From Microlunatus speluncae (GTDB lineage: Bacteria; Actinomycetota; Actinomycetes; Propionibacteriales; Propionibacteriaceae), in assembly GCF_009299835.1 (NCBI RefSeq), contig NZ_VKCZ01000014.1:1-64000 (forward strand): a DNA stretch of 64,000 nucleotides, in the 5' to 3' direction. The position numbers and the translations under genes are program-made. This document shows positions 54,060 through 62,221 of the stretch, one piece after another (within the stretch, counting starts at the first letter, position 1; each line of letters starts with the position of its first letter). The notes under the pieces are model-generated. The model did no database searches and was not told the DNA's origin. It worked only from the letters and a program-made list of their open reading frames with translations.

Positions 54060-55234
54060 GATCCGTCCTCGTTCGGCAGGGTCACCAGCAGGGTGAAGGT
54101 GTCGTTGGCCCGGCGTGCCTCCAGCCGGCCACCGAGCGGGACCAGCCGCTCGGCCAGTCCGGCCAGGCCGGAGCCTTCGCCGGAGGGCTCGGCGGTGACT
54201 CCGTTGTTGATCACTTCCAGGCGCGACCAGGCGGCGGCCCGGGAGACCGAGATGGTGCACTCGGTCGCGGCCGAGTGACGGATCACGTTGGTCACCGCCT
54301 CCCGGACCGCCCAGCCGAACGCGGTCCGGACCGACTCCGACAGAGTCAGGTCCTCGCCGAGCACGGAGCAGGTGATCCCGGCCGAGTCGAGCAGCGCCCG
54401 CGCACCCCGGAGCTCGTTGCCGAGATCGGCCTGCCGATAGCCGGCGGCCACGGCCCGCACCTCGGTCAGCGAGTCCTGGGCCAGCTGGCGCACCTCGAAC
54501 ATGGCCGCCGCGGCGTCGGCCGGCCGCCGGGTGGCCAGCTCCGCTGCGAGTTCGCTCTTCACGGCCACCGTGGCCAGCACCCGGCCGAACACGTCGTGCA
54601 GGTCCCGGGAGAACCGCAGTCGCTCCTCGGCGACGGCGAGCCGGGCCGCGGTCCCGCGGGCCTGATCCAGCTCGCGGACCACCCGCAGCACCCAGGACGA
54701 CGTCCCGTACACCGAGATCCAGACCAGGCACCAGAACCCGAGCGGGAGCCCGAGAGCCAGGGCCAGCCCGACACCGAGGTGCACCTGCAGCAGCATCAGC
54801 ACCACGGTGTCGACCAGGCCGACCACGACCAGGGCCCGGATGCCGAGCGCCGGGGCCCAGCTGACCGCCGTGCCGGTGACCACCAGGGCCTGGGCCAGCG
54901 TCGGGGCGGAGAGGAAGCCGTCGGTCACCGGCCCCCGGGTCGCGCCCAGGGCGAGCAGCAGCGGGATCGCCACCGCGACCTGGACGACCGCGAGACGCCG
55001 GTCGACCGGGCGCCCGGACAACACCCGGTACAACATGGCCACGCACAGTGCCGTGTGCCCGACGAACGGCAGCAGGATCAGCCAGGGCAGCCAGCCCTCG
55101 GGTCGGCCGGCCAGGAGTTGCAGGACGTAGACGAGTGGCGGCATGGCCGACATCGGATAGAGCGACCAGATCGTGTACGCCTCGACCCGCTCCGCCTGGG
55201 AGCGCGCCCGCCACGGTCTGATGGTCAACCTCAC
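54056..55234 (-). CDS. DesK-type sensor histidine kinase
   Basis: 392 residues. About five to six membrane segments in residues 30-185 (GWLPWLILLPFVGHTALCVA, VVQVAVAIPLLLALGATRG) have no large outer domain, so sensing is probably within the membrane. The HisKA_3 motif is RFSRDLHDVFGRVLATVAVK, with the phosphorylated histidine near residue 213. The ATPase end is VREAVTNVIRHSAATECTIS and GSGLAGLAERLVPLGGRLEA. It is encoded together with the response regulator (4-bp overlap) and lies next to the exporter genes, 35 bp downstream of the permease gene. Confidence 0.92.
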   Translation of the reverse strand: MRLTIRPWRARSQAERVEAYTIWSLYPMSAMPPLVYVLQLLAGRPEGWLPWLILLPFVGHTALCVAMLYRVLSGRPVDRRLAVVQVAVAIPLLLALGATRGPVTDGFLSAPTLAQALVVTGTAVSWAPALGIRALVVVGLVDTVVLMLLQVHLGVGLALALGLPLGFWCLVWISVYGTSSWVLRVVRELDQARGTAARLAVAEERLRFSRDLHDVFGRVLATVAVKSELAAELATRRPADAAAAMFEVRQLAQDSLTEVRAVAAGYRQADLGNELRGARALLDSAGITCSVLGEDLTLSESVRTAFGWAVREAVTNVIRHSAATECTISVSRAAAWSRLEVINNGVTAEPSGEGSGLAGLAERLVPLGGRLEARRANDTFTLLVTLPNEDGS

Positions 55235-55269
55235 CGGAACAGCCTTTCATCCGCCGTCGGCCGGGCCGG

Positions 55270-56049
55270 TCACCGACGCGGATCCCAGTGGAACGAGCGC
55301 CGGGCCCAGACGGCGCCGACCACGATCCAGCCCAGCATGATCAGCACCGGGCGGATCGCCGCCTGGAACGTCTCCGGCAGGCTCAACCGGGCTCCGTCCG
55401 CACCGGCACCGGTCAGGCCGAGCCGGAACAGCTCGACCACCGGCGACAGCGGCAGGAACTGGGCGATCTGTTGCAGCAGCTCGGGCAGGAACTGCAACGG
55501 GATGCTGATCCCGGAGAGGAAGAGGGGCACGAAGATCATCGGGAGGGTGGTGATCTGGGCCGCCTCGACGGTCCGGGTGAAGCTCGTCGAGGCGATCGCC
55601 AGCAGGGTCCAGGTCGCCGTGCCGAGGATCAGCGCGATCGGCAGCAGCACCGGATTGATCATGGTCGACAGGTCACCGATCGCGGCCGCCGCGGCGATCC
55701 CGAGCACCAGCTGAGCCAGCAGCACGATCAGCAGCGGCACTGCCATCCCGGTCATGATCACCCAGGTCGGCGACTCGCCGCTCTTCAGTCGTTTCAGCAC
55801 CAGATCCTGCCGGCGCGCCACCAGACTGGTGATCAAGGTGTAGTAGACGACGAAGGTCAGCCCGGCACAGGCGATCATGGTCAGCACAGTCACGCCGAGC
55901 GCGTCGCCACCGCCGATGGTGGCGAACAGGGCCACCATGCCCAGCGGCAGCAGGATCACATTGACCAGGGCGGTCCGGTTGCGGACCAGCAGCCGCGACT
56001 CGGCCCCGGCCAGCGACCGGACCCGGCGAAGATCAAGAGCGAGACTCAT
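55270..56049 (-). CDS. ABC-2-type transporter permease
   Basis: 259 residues, six hydrophobic segments (VNVILLPLGMVALFATIGGG, FVVYYTLITSLVARRQDLVL, ILGTATWTLLAIASTSFTRT, LIMLGWIVVGAVWARRSF). The loop LVARRQDLVLKRLKSGESPT is typical of ABC-2 permeases of drug-export systems. It overlaps the ATPase gene by four bases. With the kinase and regulator it forms a self-contained sensor-exporter unit, like the linearmycin-resistance Lnr system. The substrate is unknown. Confidence 0.88.
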   Translation of the reverse strand: MSLALDLRRVRSLAGAESRLLVRNRTALVNVILLPLGMVALFATIGGGDALGVTVLTMIACAGLTFVVYYTLITSLVARRQDLVLKRLKSGESPTWVIMTGMAVPLLIVLLAQLVLGIAAAAAIGDLSTMINPVLLPIALILGTATWTLLAIASTSFTRTVEAAQITTLPMIFVPLFLSGISIPLQFLPELLQQIAQFLPLSPVVELFRLGLTGAGADGARLSLPETFQAAIRPVLIMLGWIVVGAVWARRSFHWDPRR

Positions 56050-57029
56050 CGGGACACCTCCTGGGTGTCGACCCGCCGCGGCTCGGCCGTCGACCGTCCG
56101 GCAGTTGGTACGGGAGCGGCCGCGCGCCCGGCGCCGCCGCCCGCGACGGCGAGGAAGGTCTGCTCCAGCGAGGCGGACTGGGCCGACAGCCCGGTCAGCT
56201 CCCGGTCACCGGCCCAGTGCAGCAATGCGGTCAACGTGACCTGCAACCGGCCGGTCTCGATCAGGACCCGGGCACCGGAGTCGCTCAGACTCACCCCGGG
56301 CAGCCGGGGCAGGTCGCCCGCCGGCCGATCGAACTCGATCCGGGCCGGCTGATCCGCGACGATCTCGGCCAGCGTGCCGGCGGTGGCGATCCGGCCGCCC
56401 TGCATGATCGCGATCCGGTCGGCGAGCCGCTCCGCCTCCTCCAGATAGTGGGTGGTGAGCATGATCGTCGTGCCCGCATCGAGCAGCCGCCGGATCAGCC
56501 GCCAGGCCGCGTGCCGGCTCTCCGGATCCAGCCCGGTCGTCGGCTCGTCCAGAAACAGCACCTCCGGCCCGCCCAGCAGCGCCAGCGCCAGATCGAGTCG
56601 CCGGCGTTCCCCGCCGGAGAGGGATCCGACCCGCACCGGGCGGCGATCCTGAAGATCGACTTCGGCCAGCACCTCGGCGACCGGTCGGGGCGTGGTCAGC
56701 GTGCCGGCCCACATCCGGGCCGTCTCCTCGACGGTCAGGTCGTCGGAGAATCCCGCCTCCTGCAACATGATGCCCAGGCGCGGCCGTAACCGCGGCGCCT
56801 CGGTGTACGGGTCGAGCCCGAGCACCCGGACCGTGCCGCCGGTCGCCGGGGCCAGGCCTTCGATCACCTCCAGCGCGGAGGTCTTGCCGGCGCCGTTGGT
56901 GCCCAGCAGGGCGTACAGCTCACCGCGCCGGACCTCCAGGTCGATGCCGCCGACCGCCTCGAAGGCGGCGCCGCCGCCGCGATAGCTGCGGCGCAGCTCG
57001 CGGACCATGATCACCGTGTCGTCGTTCAT
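56046..57029 (-). CDS. ABC transporter ATPase (ABC-2 drug-export type)
   Basis: 327 residues. Walker A GTNGAGKT is at residues 43-50, signature SLSGGERRRLDLALA, Walker B VLFLDEPTTGLDPESRHAAW and switch LTTHYLEEAERLADRI. The C-terminal extension (residues about 230-327) matches drug-exporter ATPases and ends in an alanine/glycine-rich stretch. It is the first gene of the exporter operon, with ATG 57029. It is 65 bp from the end of the next minus-strand gene. Confidence 0.92.
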   Translation of the reverse strand: MNDDTVIMVRELRRSYRGGGAAFEAVGGIDLEVRRGELYALLGTNGAGKTSALEVIEGLAPATGGTVRVLGLDPYTEAPRLRPRLGIMLQEAGFSDDLTVEETARMWAGTLTTPRPVAEVLAEVDLQDRRPVRVGSLSGGERRRLDLALALLGGPEVLFLDEPTTGLDPESRHAAWRLIRRLLDAGTTIMLTTHYLEEAERLADRIAIMQGGRIATAGTLAEIVADQPARIEFDRPAGDLPRLPGVSLSDSGARVLIETGRLQVTLTALLHWAGDRELTGLSAQSASLEQTFLAVAGGGAGRAAAPVPTAGRSTAEPRRVDTQEVSR

Positions 57030-57094
57030 GATCCCAGCGTGCCCGCCGGATCGGTCCGGCGATCATGATCACGTCACCGGTTCGGATGAAGCGC

Positions 57095-57739
57095 TCACGC
57101 CGGCCGGCGGCCGCTGAAGGTGGTGCAGCTGCCGAGCCGCCAGCGGGCCGAGACGGTTCCGGTGCGGGTCACGTCGACGAAGCCGGCGGCGCGCAGCCGC
57201 TCCGGGATCCGGTCGTCGGCGTTGTCCCGGATCCGCTCGGGCAGCCGCCGGCTCCGGCTGCCGCTGCCGCCGGTGAAGTCCAGCAGGTGTAGCTCGCCGC
57301 CGGGCCGCAGCACCCGCAGCGCCTCGCTCAACGCGCGGGCCTTCCCGTCCTCCTCCAGGTGATGGAACATCAGCGACGACAGCACCCGGTCCTGGCTCCG
57401 GTCGGGGTAGGGCAGTTCGTCGGCGTAACCATGATCGAATCGCACGTCCAGGCGGTGACGCTCCGACTTCCGGCGGGCGTTGGTCAGCGCCAGGTGGTCC
57501 GGATCGAGCCCGACGACGGTCGCCGCGGACTGCCGGCGCTTGACCAGCAGGGCGAGGTTGCCGGTGCCGCAGCCGATCTCCAGCACGTCGGCGTCGGCCG
57601 GGATCCCGGCCCGGTCGACGAGGTAGCGGTGCATGGCCGACACGCCGGCCAGGCGGCCGAAGAGGTCGTACAGCCCGGTCAGCCGCTGCTGTCCCATCGC
57701 GGGGATGAAGTGGCGGTGTTCGTGCACCTGTTCCGGCAT
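57095..57739 (-). CDS. Class I SAM-dependent methyltransferase
   Basis: 214 residues from ATG 57739, which has GGAGGGACC upstream. Motif I is DVLEIGCGTGNLALLVKRR (about residue 50), followed by VVGLDPDHLALTNARRKSE and the Methyltransf_11-type SLMFHHLEEDGKARALSEAL and VLRPGGELHLLDFTGG. It is divergent from the AraC regulator gene by only 31 bp, so that regulator may control it. Acceptor unknown; a role in self-protection with the adjacent exporter is possible but only inferred. Confidence 0.85.
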   Translation of the reverse strand: MPEQVHEHRHFIPAMGQQRLTGLYDLFGRLAGVSAMHRYLVDRAGIPADADVLEIGCGTGNLALLVKRRQSAATVVGLDPDHLALTNARRKSERHRLDVRFDHGYADELPYPDRSQDRVLSSLMFHHLEEDGKARALSEALRVLRPGGELHLLDFTGGSGSRSRRLPERIRDNADDRIPERLRAAGFVDVTRTGTVSARWRLGSCTTFSGRRPA

Positions 57740-57770
57740 CGTTCTGGTCCCTCCATGGGATGATCTTCGG

Positions 57771-58742
57771 ATGGTTGCTGACAGCCTTCCCGGTGCCGGA
57801 CCGGGAGACCATGGACCATCTCCGGACAGTTCCGGACGATCTTTCGCATCCCACGACACCGGACGGCGGATCGCTGGTGCCCCGGTGTTCGGCTACCGCC
57901 GGATCCCCGGCGTGCCGCCGGTGATGGTGTTCCGGCAGGACCACTCGGCGGTGCCGGCGCAGGCCGTGCCGCATGCGCACGACTTCCTGGTGCTCGGCTT
58001 CGTGGTCGCCGGTACGGGCACCGTCCGGCTCAACACCCGGGACTGGCGACTGCGGCCCGGCGACCTGTTCCTGGTCGCGCCGACCGAGGTGATCGACATC
58101 GACCGGGCGACGGCCGGCCCCGGCCCGGTCGAGACCTGGACCGCGTTCTTCCCGCCGGACGCGATCGATCCCGACGCGCTGCGGGCCTGGCGTGATCATC
58201 CGTTGCTGGCGCCGTTCGTCCGCCCCGGCGGCGGCATCCAGCGGATCCCGGTGCCCGAACCCGAACGGGAGCGGCTGGTCGGCCACTTCCGGGAGTTGGA
58301 GCGTGAGCTCCGGGAGCGGCGGGATGGCTTCGCCGAGGCGGCGCTGGCCCGGCTGACCCTGCTGCTGGTCGAGGTGCGGCGGCTCGCGGCCGACATCCCG
58401 GGCGGGCTCCGGCTCCGGGACGAGCCGTTGCTGGCCGACGTCTTCGACCTGATCGAGACCCGCTTCGGCGAGCCGATCTCGCTCCGCGACGTCGCCGCCG
58501 CCGTGGCGGTGACGCCGGCCCACCTGACCACCGTGGTCCGGCGCAAGTCCGGCCGCACCGTGCAGCAGTGGATCACCGAGCGCCGGATGATCGAGGCCCG
58601 CCGACTGCTGGCCGAGACCACCCTGCCGGTGGCCGCGATCGCCGGTCGGGCCGGCTTCACCGATCCCGGCTACTTCAGCCGGGTGTTCCGTCGTGATCAT
58701 GGTGTGTCGCCGCATGCCTGGCGCCGGGACGCGCGGGCCTAG
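57771..58742 (+). CDS. AraC-family regulator with cupin-type sensing domain
   Basis: 323 residues from ATG 57771. The N-terminal AraC-binding cupin domain (HAHDFLVLGFVVAGTGTVRL, WRLRPGDLFLVAPTEVIDID) has the histidine pair usual for this fold. The C-terminus carries two helix-turn-helix motifs (ISLRDVAAAVAVTPAHLTTV and LPVAAIAGRAGFTDPGYFSR, then FRRDHGVSPHAWRR). It is divergent from the methyltransferase gene with a 31-bp gap, and nine bases from the acetyltransferase gene. Confidence 0.9.
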   Translation: MVADSLPGAGPGDHGPSPDSSGRSFASHDTGRRIAGAPVFGYRRIPGVPPVMVFRQDHSAVPAQAVPHAHDFLVLGFVVAGTGTVRLNTRDWRLRPGDLFLVAPTEVIDIDRATAGPGPVETWTAFFPPDAIDPDALRAWRDHPLLAPFVRPGGGIQRIPVPEPERERLVGHFRELERELRERRDGFAEAALARLTLLLVEVRRLAADIPGGLRLRDEPLLADVFDLIETRFGEPISLRDVAAAVAVTPAHLTTVVRRKSGRTVQQWITERRMIEARRLLAETTLPVAAIAGRAGFTDPGYFSRVFRRDHGVSPHAWRRDARA

Positions 58743-58751
58743 GCTGATGGC

Positions 58752-59246
58752 GTGGCAGATCTGCTGACCGAACGGCTCATCCTGCATCCGCTCACCGAGG
58801 ACGAAGCCTTGGCGATCATCGCAGCCGCTCCGGACGGCTCCGGCTATCCGAGCCCCGCCGATGTCGAGGCCGCGGTCGATTTCGTCCAGCACTGCCGGGC
58901 CGCCGGCGACCCACAGCCCTTCGGCGCGTACGAACTGCGGCTCCGCGACACCGGCGTGCCGATCGGCGGGGTCGGATTCAACCACCCCCTCGACGACCAG
59001 GGCGCCACGACGGTCGGCTACGGCCTGGTCCCGGACGCCCGCGGCCACGGCTACGCGACCGAGGCGCTGCTCGCGGTGCTCGAGCTCGCCCGCCGGTCCG
59101 GCGCGCAGCGGGTCGACGGCAGCGCGAACCTGGACAACCCCGCCTCGTGCCGGGTGATGGAGGCCGCGGGAATGATCTTCAGCCACAGCGACGACCGGGA
59201 GCGCTACTACTCGATCGACTGCAAGATCGTCAGCGGCGGCGGGTAG
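58752..59246 (+). CDS. GNAT-family acetyltransferase
   Basis: 164 residues from GTG 58752. The fold of RimJ-like N-acetyltransferases is visible: TERLILHPLTEDEALAIIAA at the start, the beta-strand GVGFNHPLDDQGATTVGYGL, and the acetyl-CoA loop VPDARGHGYATEALLAVLEL (Q/RxxGxG/A type). Late motifs are VDGSANLDNPASCRVMEAAG and MIFSHSDDRERYYSIDC. Substrate unknown. It follows the AraC gene closely and may share its transcript. Confidence 0.88.
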   Translation: MADLLTERLILHPLTEDEALAIIAAAPDGSGYPSPADVEAAVDFVQHCRAAGDPQPFGAYELRLRDTGVPIGGVGFNHPLDDQGATTVGYGLVPDARGHGYATEALLAVLELARRSGAQRVDGSANLDNPASCRVMEAAGMIFSHSDDRERYYSIDCKIVSGGG

Positions 59247-59257
59247 GGTCGCCCGGG

Positions 59258-59452
59258 ATGAAAGAGACCGAACTCTGGGCCCGGCTGAACCGCCACCTCG
59301 GCGAGGGTTATGCCCGCGTCTGGGCGGCCGAGCACAGCCTGGCCGTGCTCGACGGCCGCACCGTCCAACAGGCCCTCGACGACGGCGAACGGGCGAAGCT
59401 GATCTGGCGCGCGGTCTGGGCCGACCTCGAGCTGCCGGCCCGGGAGCGCTGA
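59258..59452 (+). CDS. DUF3046 family protein
   Basis: 64 residues (MKETELWARLNRHLGEGYAR, then VWAAEHSLAVLDGRTVQQAL, ending WADLELPARER). This is a clear DUF3046 member, a small actinobacterial protein normally encoded just before recA. Function unknown. Here four small genes and about 4.4 kb separate it from recA. It marks the return from the accessory region to the conserved backbone. Confidence 0.92.
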   Translation: MKETELWARLNRHLGEGYARVWAAEHSLAVLDGRTVQQALDDGERAKLIWRAVWADLELPARER

Positions 59453-59525
59453 CCGTCGCGCGATCGGCGACCGCGATGGCGCGAACCCGCCAGCCCGACG
59501 TGGCCGGCCGTGCTGGACTGGGTGG

Positions 59526-60176
59526 ATGACCGCAGAGAGCGGGCCGGACCGGCTGCCGCGGCCGTTGCGCAACCGGGTGGATCCCACCGGTGAGCTGTTC
59601 GCGACCGAGCACCGCGGCATCCTGTACGGCAATCGAGGCGTGCTGCACGACGACGAGCTGACCCTGGTCCGGCGGCACCAGGTCCGCCGCTGGATCGTTT
59701 GTGTGCTGGAGTTCCGTGGCCGGCGGCGGCCGATCCTGCGGCCACGTCGCTACACCGAGCTGTTCTTCCTCGACGAGGCGGTCGCGCTGGCCGCCGGGCA
59801 TCGGCCGTGCGCCGAGTGCCGGCACGCGGACTATCAGCGCTTCCGTACGGCCTGGACGGCGGCGCACGAACTCCCGGCCGCGCCGTCGGCCGACGGGCTC
59901 GACCGGATCCTGCATCCGCAGCGGCTGCTCCACGACGGCACCCGGAGCACGTTCGCGGCCGAGCTCGCCCGACTGCCCGACGGGGTGTTCGTCCGTTGGC
60001 AGGACGAGTGCTGGCTGTGGCAGCACGGGAGGCTGCACCGCTGGACGCCGGCCGGCTACACCGAACGGCGGGAGGCGTTCACCGGACCGGTCCGGGTGCT
60101 GACCCCGCGGTCGACGGTCGAGACGATCCGGGCCGGCTACCGGCCCGGCGTGCACCAGTCGGCGGATCCGCGGTGA
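59526..60176 (+). CDS. Conserved hypothetical protein with a PCAEC motif
   Basis: 216 residues, basic and arginine-rich. The central GHRPCAECRHADYQRFRTAW resembles the metal-binding Cys-x2-Cys part of Ada-type domains (RPCKRC-like), and the N-terminal FATEHRGILYGNRGVLHDDE has the preceding histidine. Other conserved-looking blocks are RYTELFFLDEAVALAAGHRP and DGVFVRWQDECWLWQHGRLH. I do not recognise a named family. It might bind zinc and nucleic acid. The start ATG 59526 gives a serine/proline-rich N-terminus. Confidence 0.65.
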   Translation: MTAESGPDRLPRPLRNRVDPTGELFATEHRGILYGNRGVLHDDELTLVRRHQVRRWIVCVLEFRGRRRPILRPRRYTELFFLDEAVALAAGHRPCAECRHADYQRFRTAWTAAHELPAAPSADGLDRILHPQRLLHDGTRSTFAAELARLPDGVFVRWQDECWLWQHGRLHRWTPAGYTERREAFTGPVRVLTPRSTVETIRAGYRPGVHQSADPR

Positions 60177-60204
60177 CGAACCGGCAGTCCGCGATACTGA
60201 CCGG

Positions 60205-60867
60205 ATGACCCTGCGTGGAACTCGGTTCGGGATCGCCGTCATCGCCGTCGCGCTGCTGGTCGCCGGCTGCGGCCCGGAGCCGTTCGAGCCCGACGGGGCG
60301 AAGGCGGTGGAGGAGCGGGCGCGGTCCTGGAGCGCGATCGATCGGGCCCTGGCCGAGGTGCAGGGCGATCGGGAGCCGATCGCTCAGGCCCGGTACGACG
60401 GCTGTCACACCGGTCAGAACAACTGGAAGATCAAGGACAAGTACGCCCACGAGTGCTCCGTGCTCCGATCCCTGCTGGTGCCGGCGGCCGAGCTCGACGA
60501 CGTGAGCGAGGCCCTGCAGACACTCAGCCGTCGGTTGGACGAGCTGGGCTGTACGGCAACCTGGCGCACGCTGGCCCACATCGATCAGGAGTACTGGACG
60601 AAGTTCCAGAGCCGCCCCGACTACCGGCCGGGAAGCCTGCCGGAGGCGGGGCACCAGTGCGGCGAGGTCCGGATCACCGTCAAACCGACCGACTCGATCA
60701 CGATCAAGAAGGCGGAGGCGCTACTGCCGTTCGCCCTGATCGGCCTGGACCAGCGGCGCGACGAGCAGCCGTACCCGGCCGACACCGATCGCCGGGCCGA
60801 GGCCGACGGCGCCGCGATGTTCTGGATGATCACCGCCGATCAGCGCTACTACGCCACGAAGTTCTGA
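60205..60867 (+). CDS. Small lipoprotein of unknown function
   Basis: 220 residues. Lipoprotein signal MTLRGTRFGIAVIAVALLVA followed by GC. The mature part is acidic and helical (AKAVEERARSWSAIDRALAE) with four further cysteines (YDGCHTG, HECSVLR, LGCTATW, HQCGEV) that could form two disulfides outside the cell. No family recognised. It begins 28 bp after the previous gene. Confidence 0.72.
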   Translation: MTLRGTRFGIAVIAVALLVAGCGPEPFEPDGAKAVEERARSWSAIDRALAEVQGDREPIAQARYDGCHTGQNNWKIKDKYAHECSVLRSLLVPAAELDDVSEALQTLSRRLDELGCTATWRTLAHIDQEYWTKFQSRPDYRPGSLPEAGHQCGEVRITVKPTDSITIKKAEALLPFALIGLDQRRDEQPYPADTDRRAEADGAAMFWMITADQRYYATKF

Positions 60868-60913
60868 TCATCGCGCCCCGGGTGACCTTCGCCGGCCGGT
60901 GGAAATTCGATCA

Positions 60914-61465
60914 TCAACGCCAGGCGGGCAGCGACGGCCAGCGGTCGGACGCCCAATGCGCCCACGTCGCATGGCCCGGCGGGGCATCGGGAATGACGTC
61001 TCCCTGCAGCTCCTCCTGATCCGGCGCTTCGAACCGCAGGTGCCAGCCCTCAAGCTCGATGTCGGTCATCTTGAACTGGCCCGGCAGGGTCTCGTAGCGA
61101 TGGCTGATACGCCGGCGCTGTTCTTCGTAGTCGATCGGCAGATAGACGACCTGCGCGCGGTGGCCGAGGGCGCCCGCGATCCAGCGCAGCGCCGAGCGCT
61201 CGTCCTTGCTCCAGAAGCCGAAATCGAAGATCACCGTGATGCCCAACCGCGCCGCGCGCAGCCCGGCCTCCAGCAGTTTTCCCTCGATCTGCAACCGATG
61301 GTCGACGCGCTCCTGCGAACGCCAACGCCCCGGATCGTCGCCGTGGAAGATCGCCTGCTGCCACTCGTCGGGGGTCAGCCGGAGTGCGGACTCGCTGACC
61401 TCCAACTCCTTGGCTCGCGTGGTCTTCCCGGCTCCGGGCAGGCCGACGATGAGATAGATGATCAC
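60914..61465 (-). CDS. Zeta-toxin-like/AAA predicted kinase
   Basis: 183 residues. Walker A GLPGAGKTT (residues about 8-16) opens the chain, followed by the SALRLTPDEWQQAIFHGDD region and VIFDFGFWSKDERSALRWIA. The pattern (Walker A, DEW, EGKLLEAGLRAARLG, ERSALR) matches the AAA_33 small-kinase family that includes zeta-toxin-like and tunicamycin-resistance-type kinases. Substrate unknown. The next gene upstream on the same strand is the RNHCP protein, 29 bp away. Confidence 0.82.
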   Translation of the reverse strand: MIIYLIVGLPGAGKTTRAKELEVSESALRLTPDEWQQAIFHGDDPGRWRSQERVDHRLQIEGKLLEAGLRAARLGITVIFDFGFWSKDERSALRWIAGALGHRAQVVYLPIDYEEQRRRISHRYETLPGQFKMTDIELEGWHLRFEAPDQEELQGDVIPDAPPGHATWAHWASDRWPSLPAWR

Positions 61466-61494
61466 CCCGGAGACGGTAGGGCATGCGACCTGGC

Positions 61495-61833
61495 TCAGGT
61501 GATCATCATCCGACCTCGGGCCTGGAGCTCGGCGATCGCCGTGATCGAATCAGGCTGTCTCGGATCGTCCGACGCCACCCGGTTGGTGGATCCGGCGCCG
61601 CACCAGAGGCAGCGGTGCCGGAGCGCGATCCCCTTGCTCCGTGGCTGGACGAGGTGCAGCGGTGCCATCGGACCGCCACAGGTGGCGGCCCGATCACCGG
61701 GCGTCTCGGCGTCGACATGCCGGGACCACAGACAGCCCGGGCAGTGGTTGCGATAGCTCCCGTTCGAGAGTGGGGTCACGTGATCACCGCAGTGCACGCA
61801 CGTGAAGGACTGGTTTTCGCTACTGCGCGACAT
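61495..61833 (-). CDS. RNHCP domain protein
   Basis: 112 residues from ATG 61833 (MSRSSENQSFTCVHCGDHV), chosen because GGAGAGCAGGA precedes it. The signature YRNHCPGCLWSRHVD, followed by PGDRAATCGGPMAPL and HRCLWCGAGSTNRVASDD, defines the RNHCP family. Four Cys-x2-Cys-type pairs (CVHC, CPGC, CLWC) suggest zinc binding. Function unknown. It is encoded together with the small kinase (29-bp gap). Confidence 0.88.
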   Translation of the reverse strand: MSRSSENQSFTCVHCGDHVTPLSNGSYRNHCPGCLWSRHVDAETPGDRAATCGGPMAPLHLVQPRSKGIALRHRCLWCGAGSTNRVASDDPRQPDSITAIAELQARGRMMIT

Positions 61834-62221
61834 TCCTGCTCTCCGCGGTCGAAGAAATACGACTGCGAAGGCGGAGGGTTCCGTGTGTTCTTCCCCTGGC
61901 GGGGCACCGGGCTTGAGGAGAGAGTGACTCGATTCACCGCCCGATGGTTGGGCGATTACTTCCGGTTCCTGCTTCACCGCACGGCGTGCGGATCCGAACC
62001 TCTGTCAGGTTTGCTGGGTTTGTCCTGACCACTGTCCATCAGCTCGTGCCGATGGCCACCGGTAGGTGTCATCTCGTCTCACCGGCTTGGGCGCCGTCCC
62101 CTCTCAACAGGTGGCGCGATGCTGTGTCATCGCTGGCGGCTCCTTCCGATCGACAGCCTTCCTTGATCACGAAAGGCAGGCTTGATCACGATAGGTCAGC
62201 CCGGCCCGGGACGCGCGCCAA
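61834..62221. promoter_or_regulatory. 388-bp gene-free leader region before the RNHCP gene
   Basis: No gene is supported here. The direct repeat CTTGATCACGAAAGG / CTTGATCACGATAGG occurs at 62162-62176 and 62181-62195, 19 bp apart. Reading towards the RNHCP gene there is GGAAGGAG, then a nine-codon open frame (62108-62134, minus strand) encoding MTQHRATC and a stop. It could be an upstream leader peptide, but the distance to the gene (over 270 bp) leaves this open. No known riboswitch was recognised. Confidence 0.3.

Noticed and set aside
62108-62134. Nine-codon open frame as a cysteine leader peptide
   Set aside because: Only one cysteine codon, far from the RNHCP gene, and no attenuator-type alternative hairpins recognised; noted only as a possibility.
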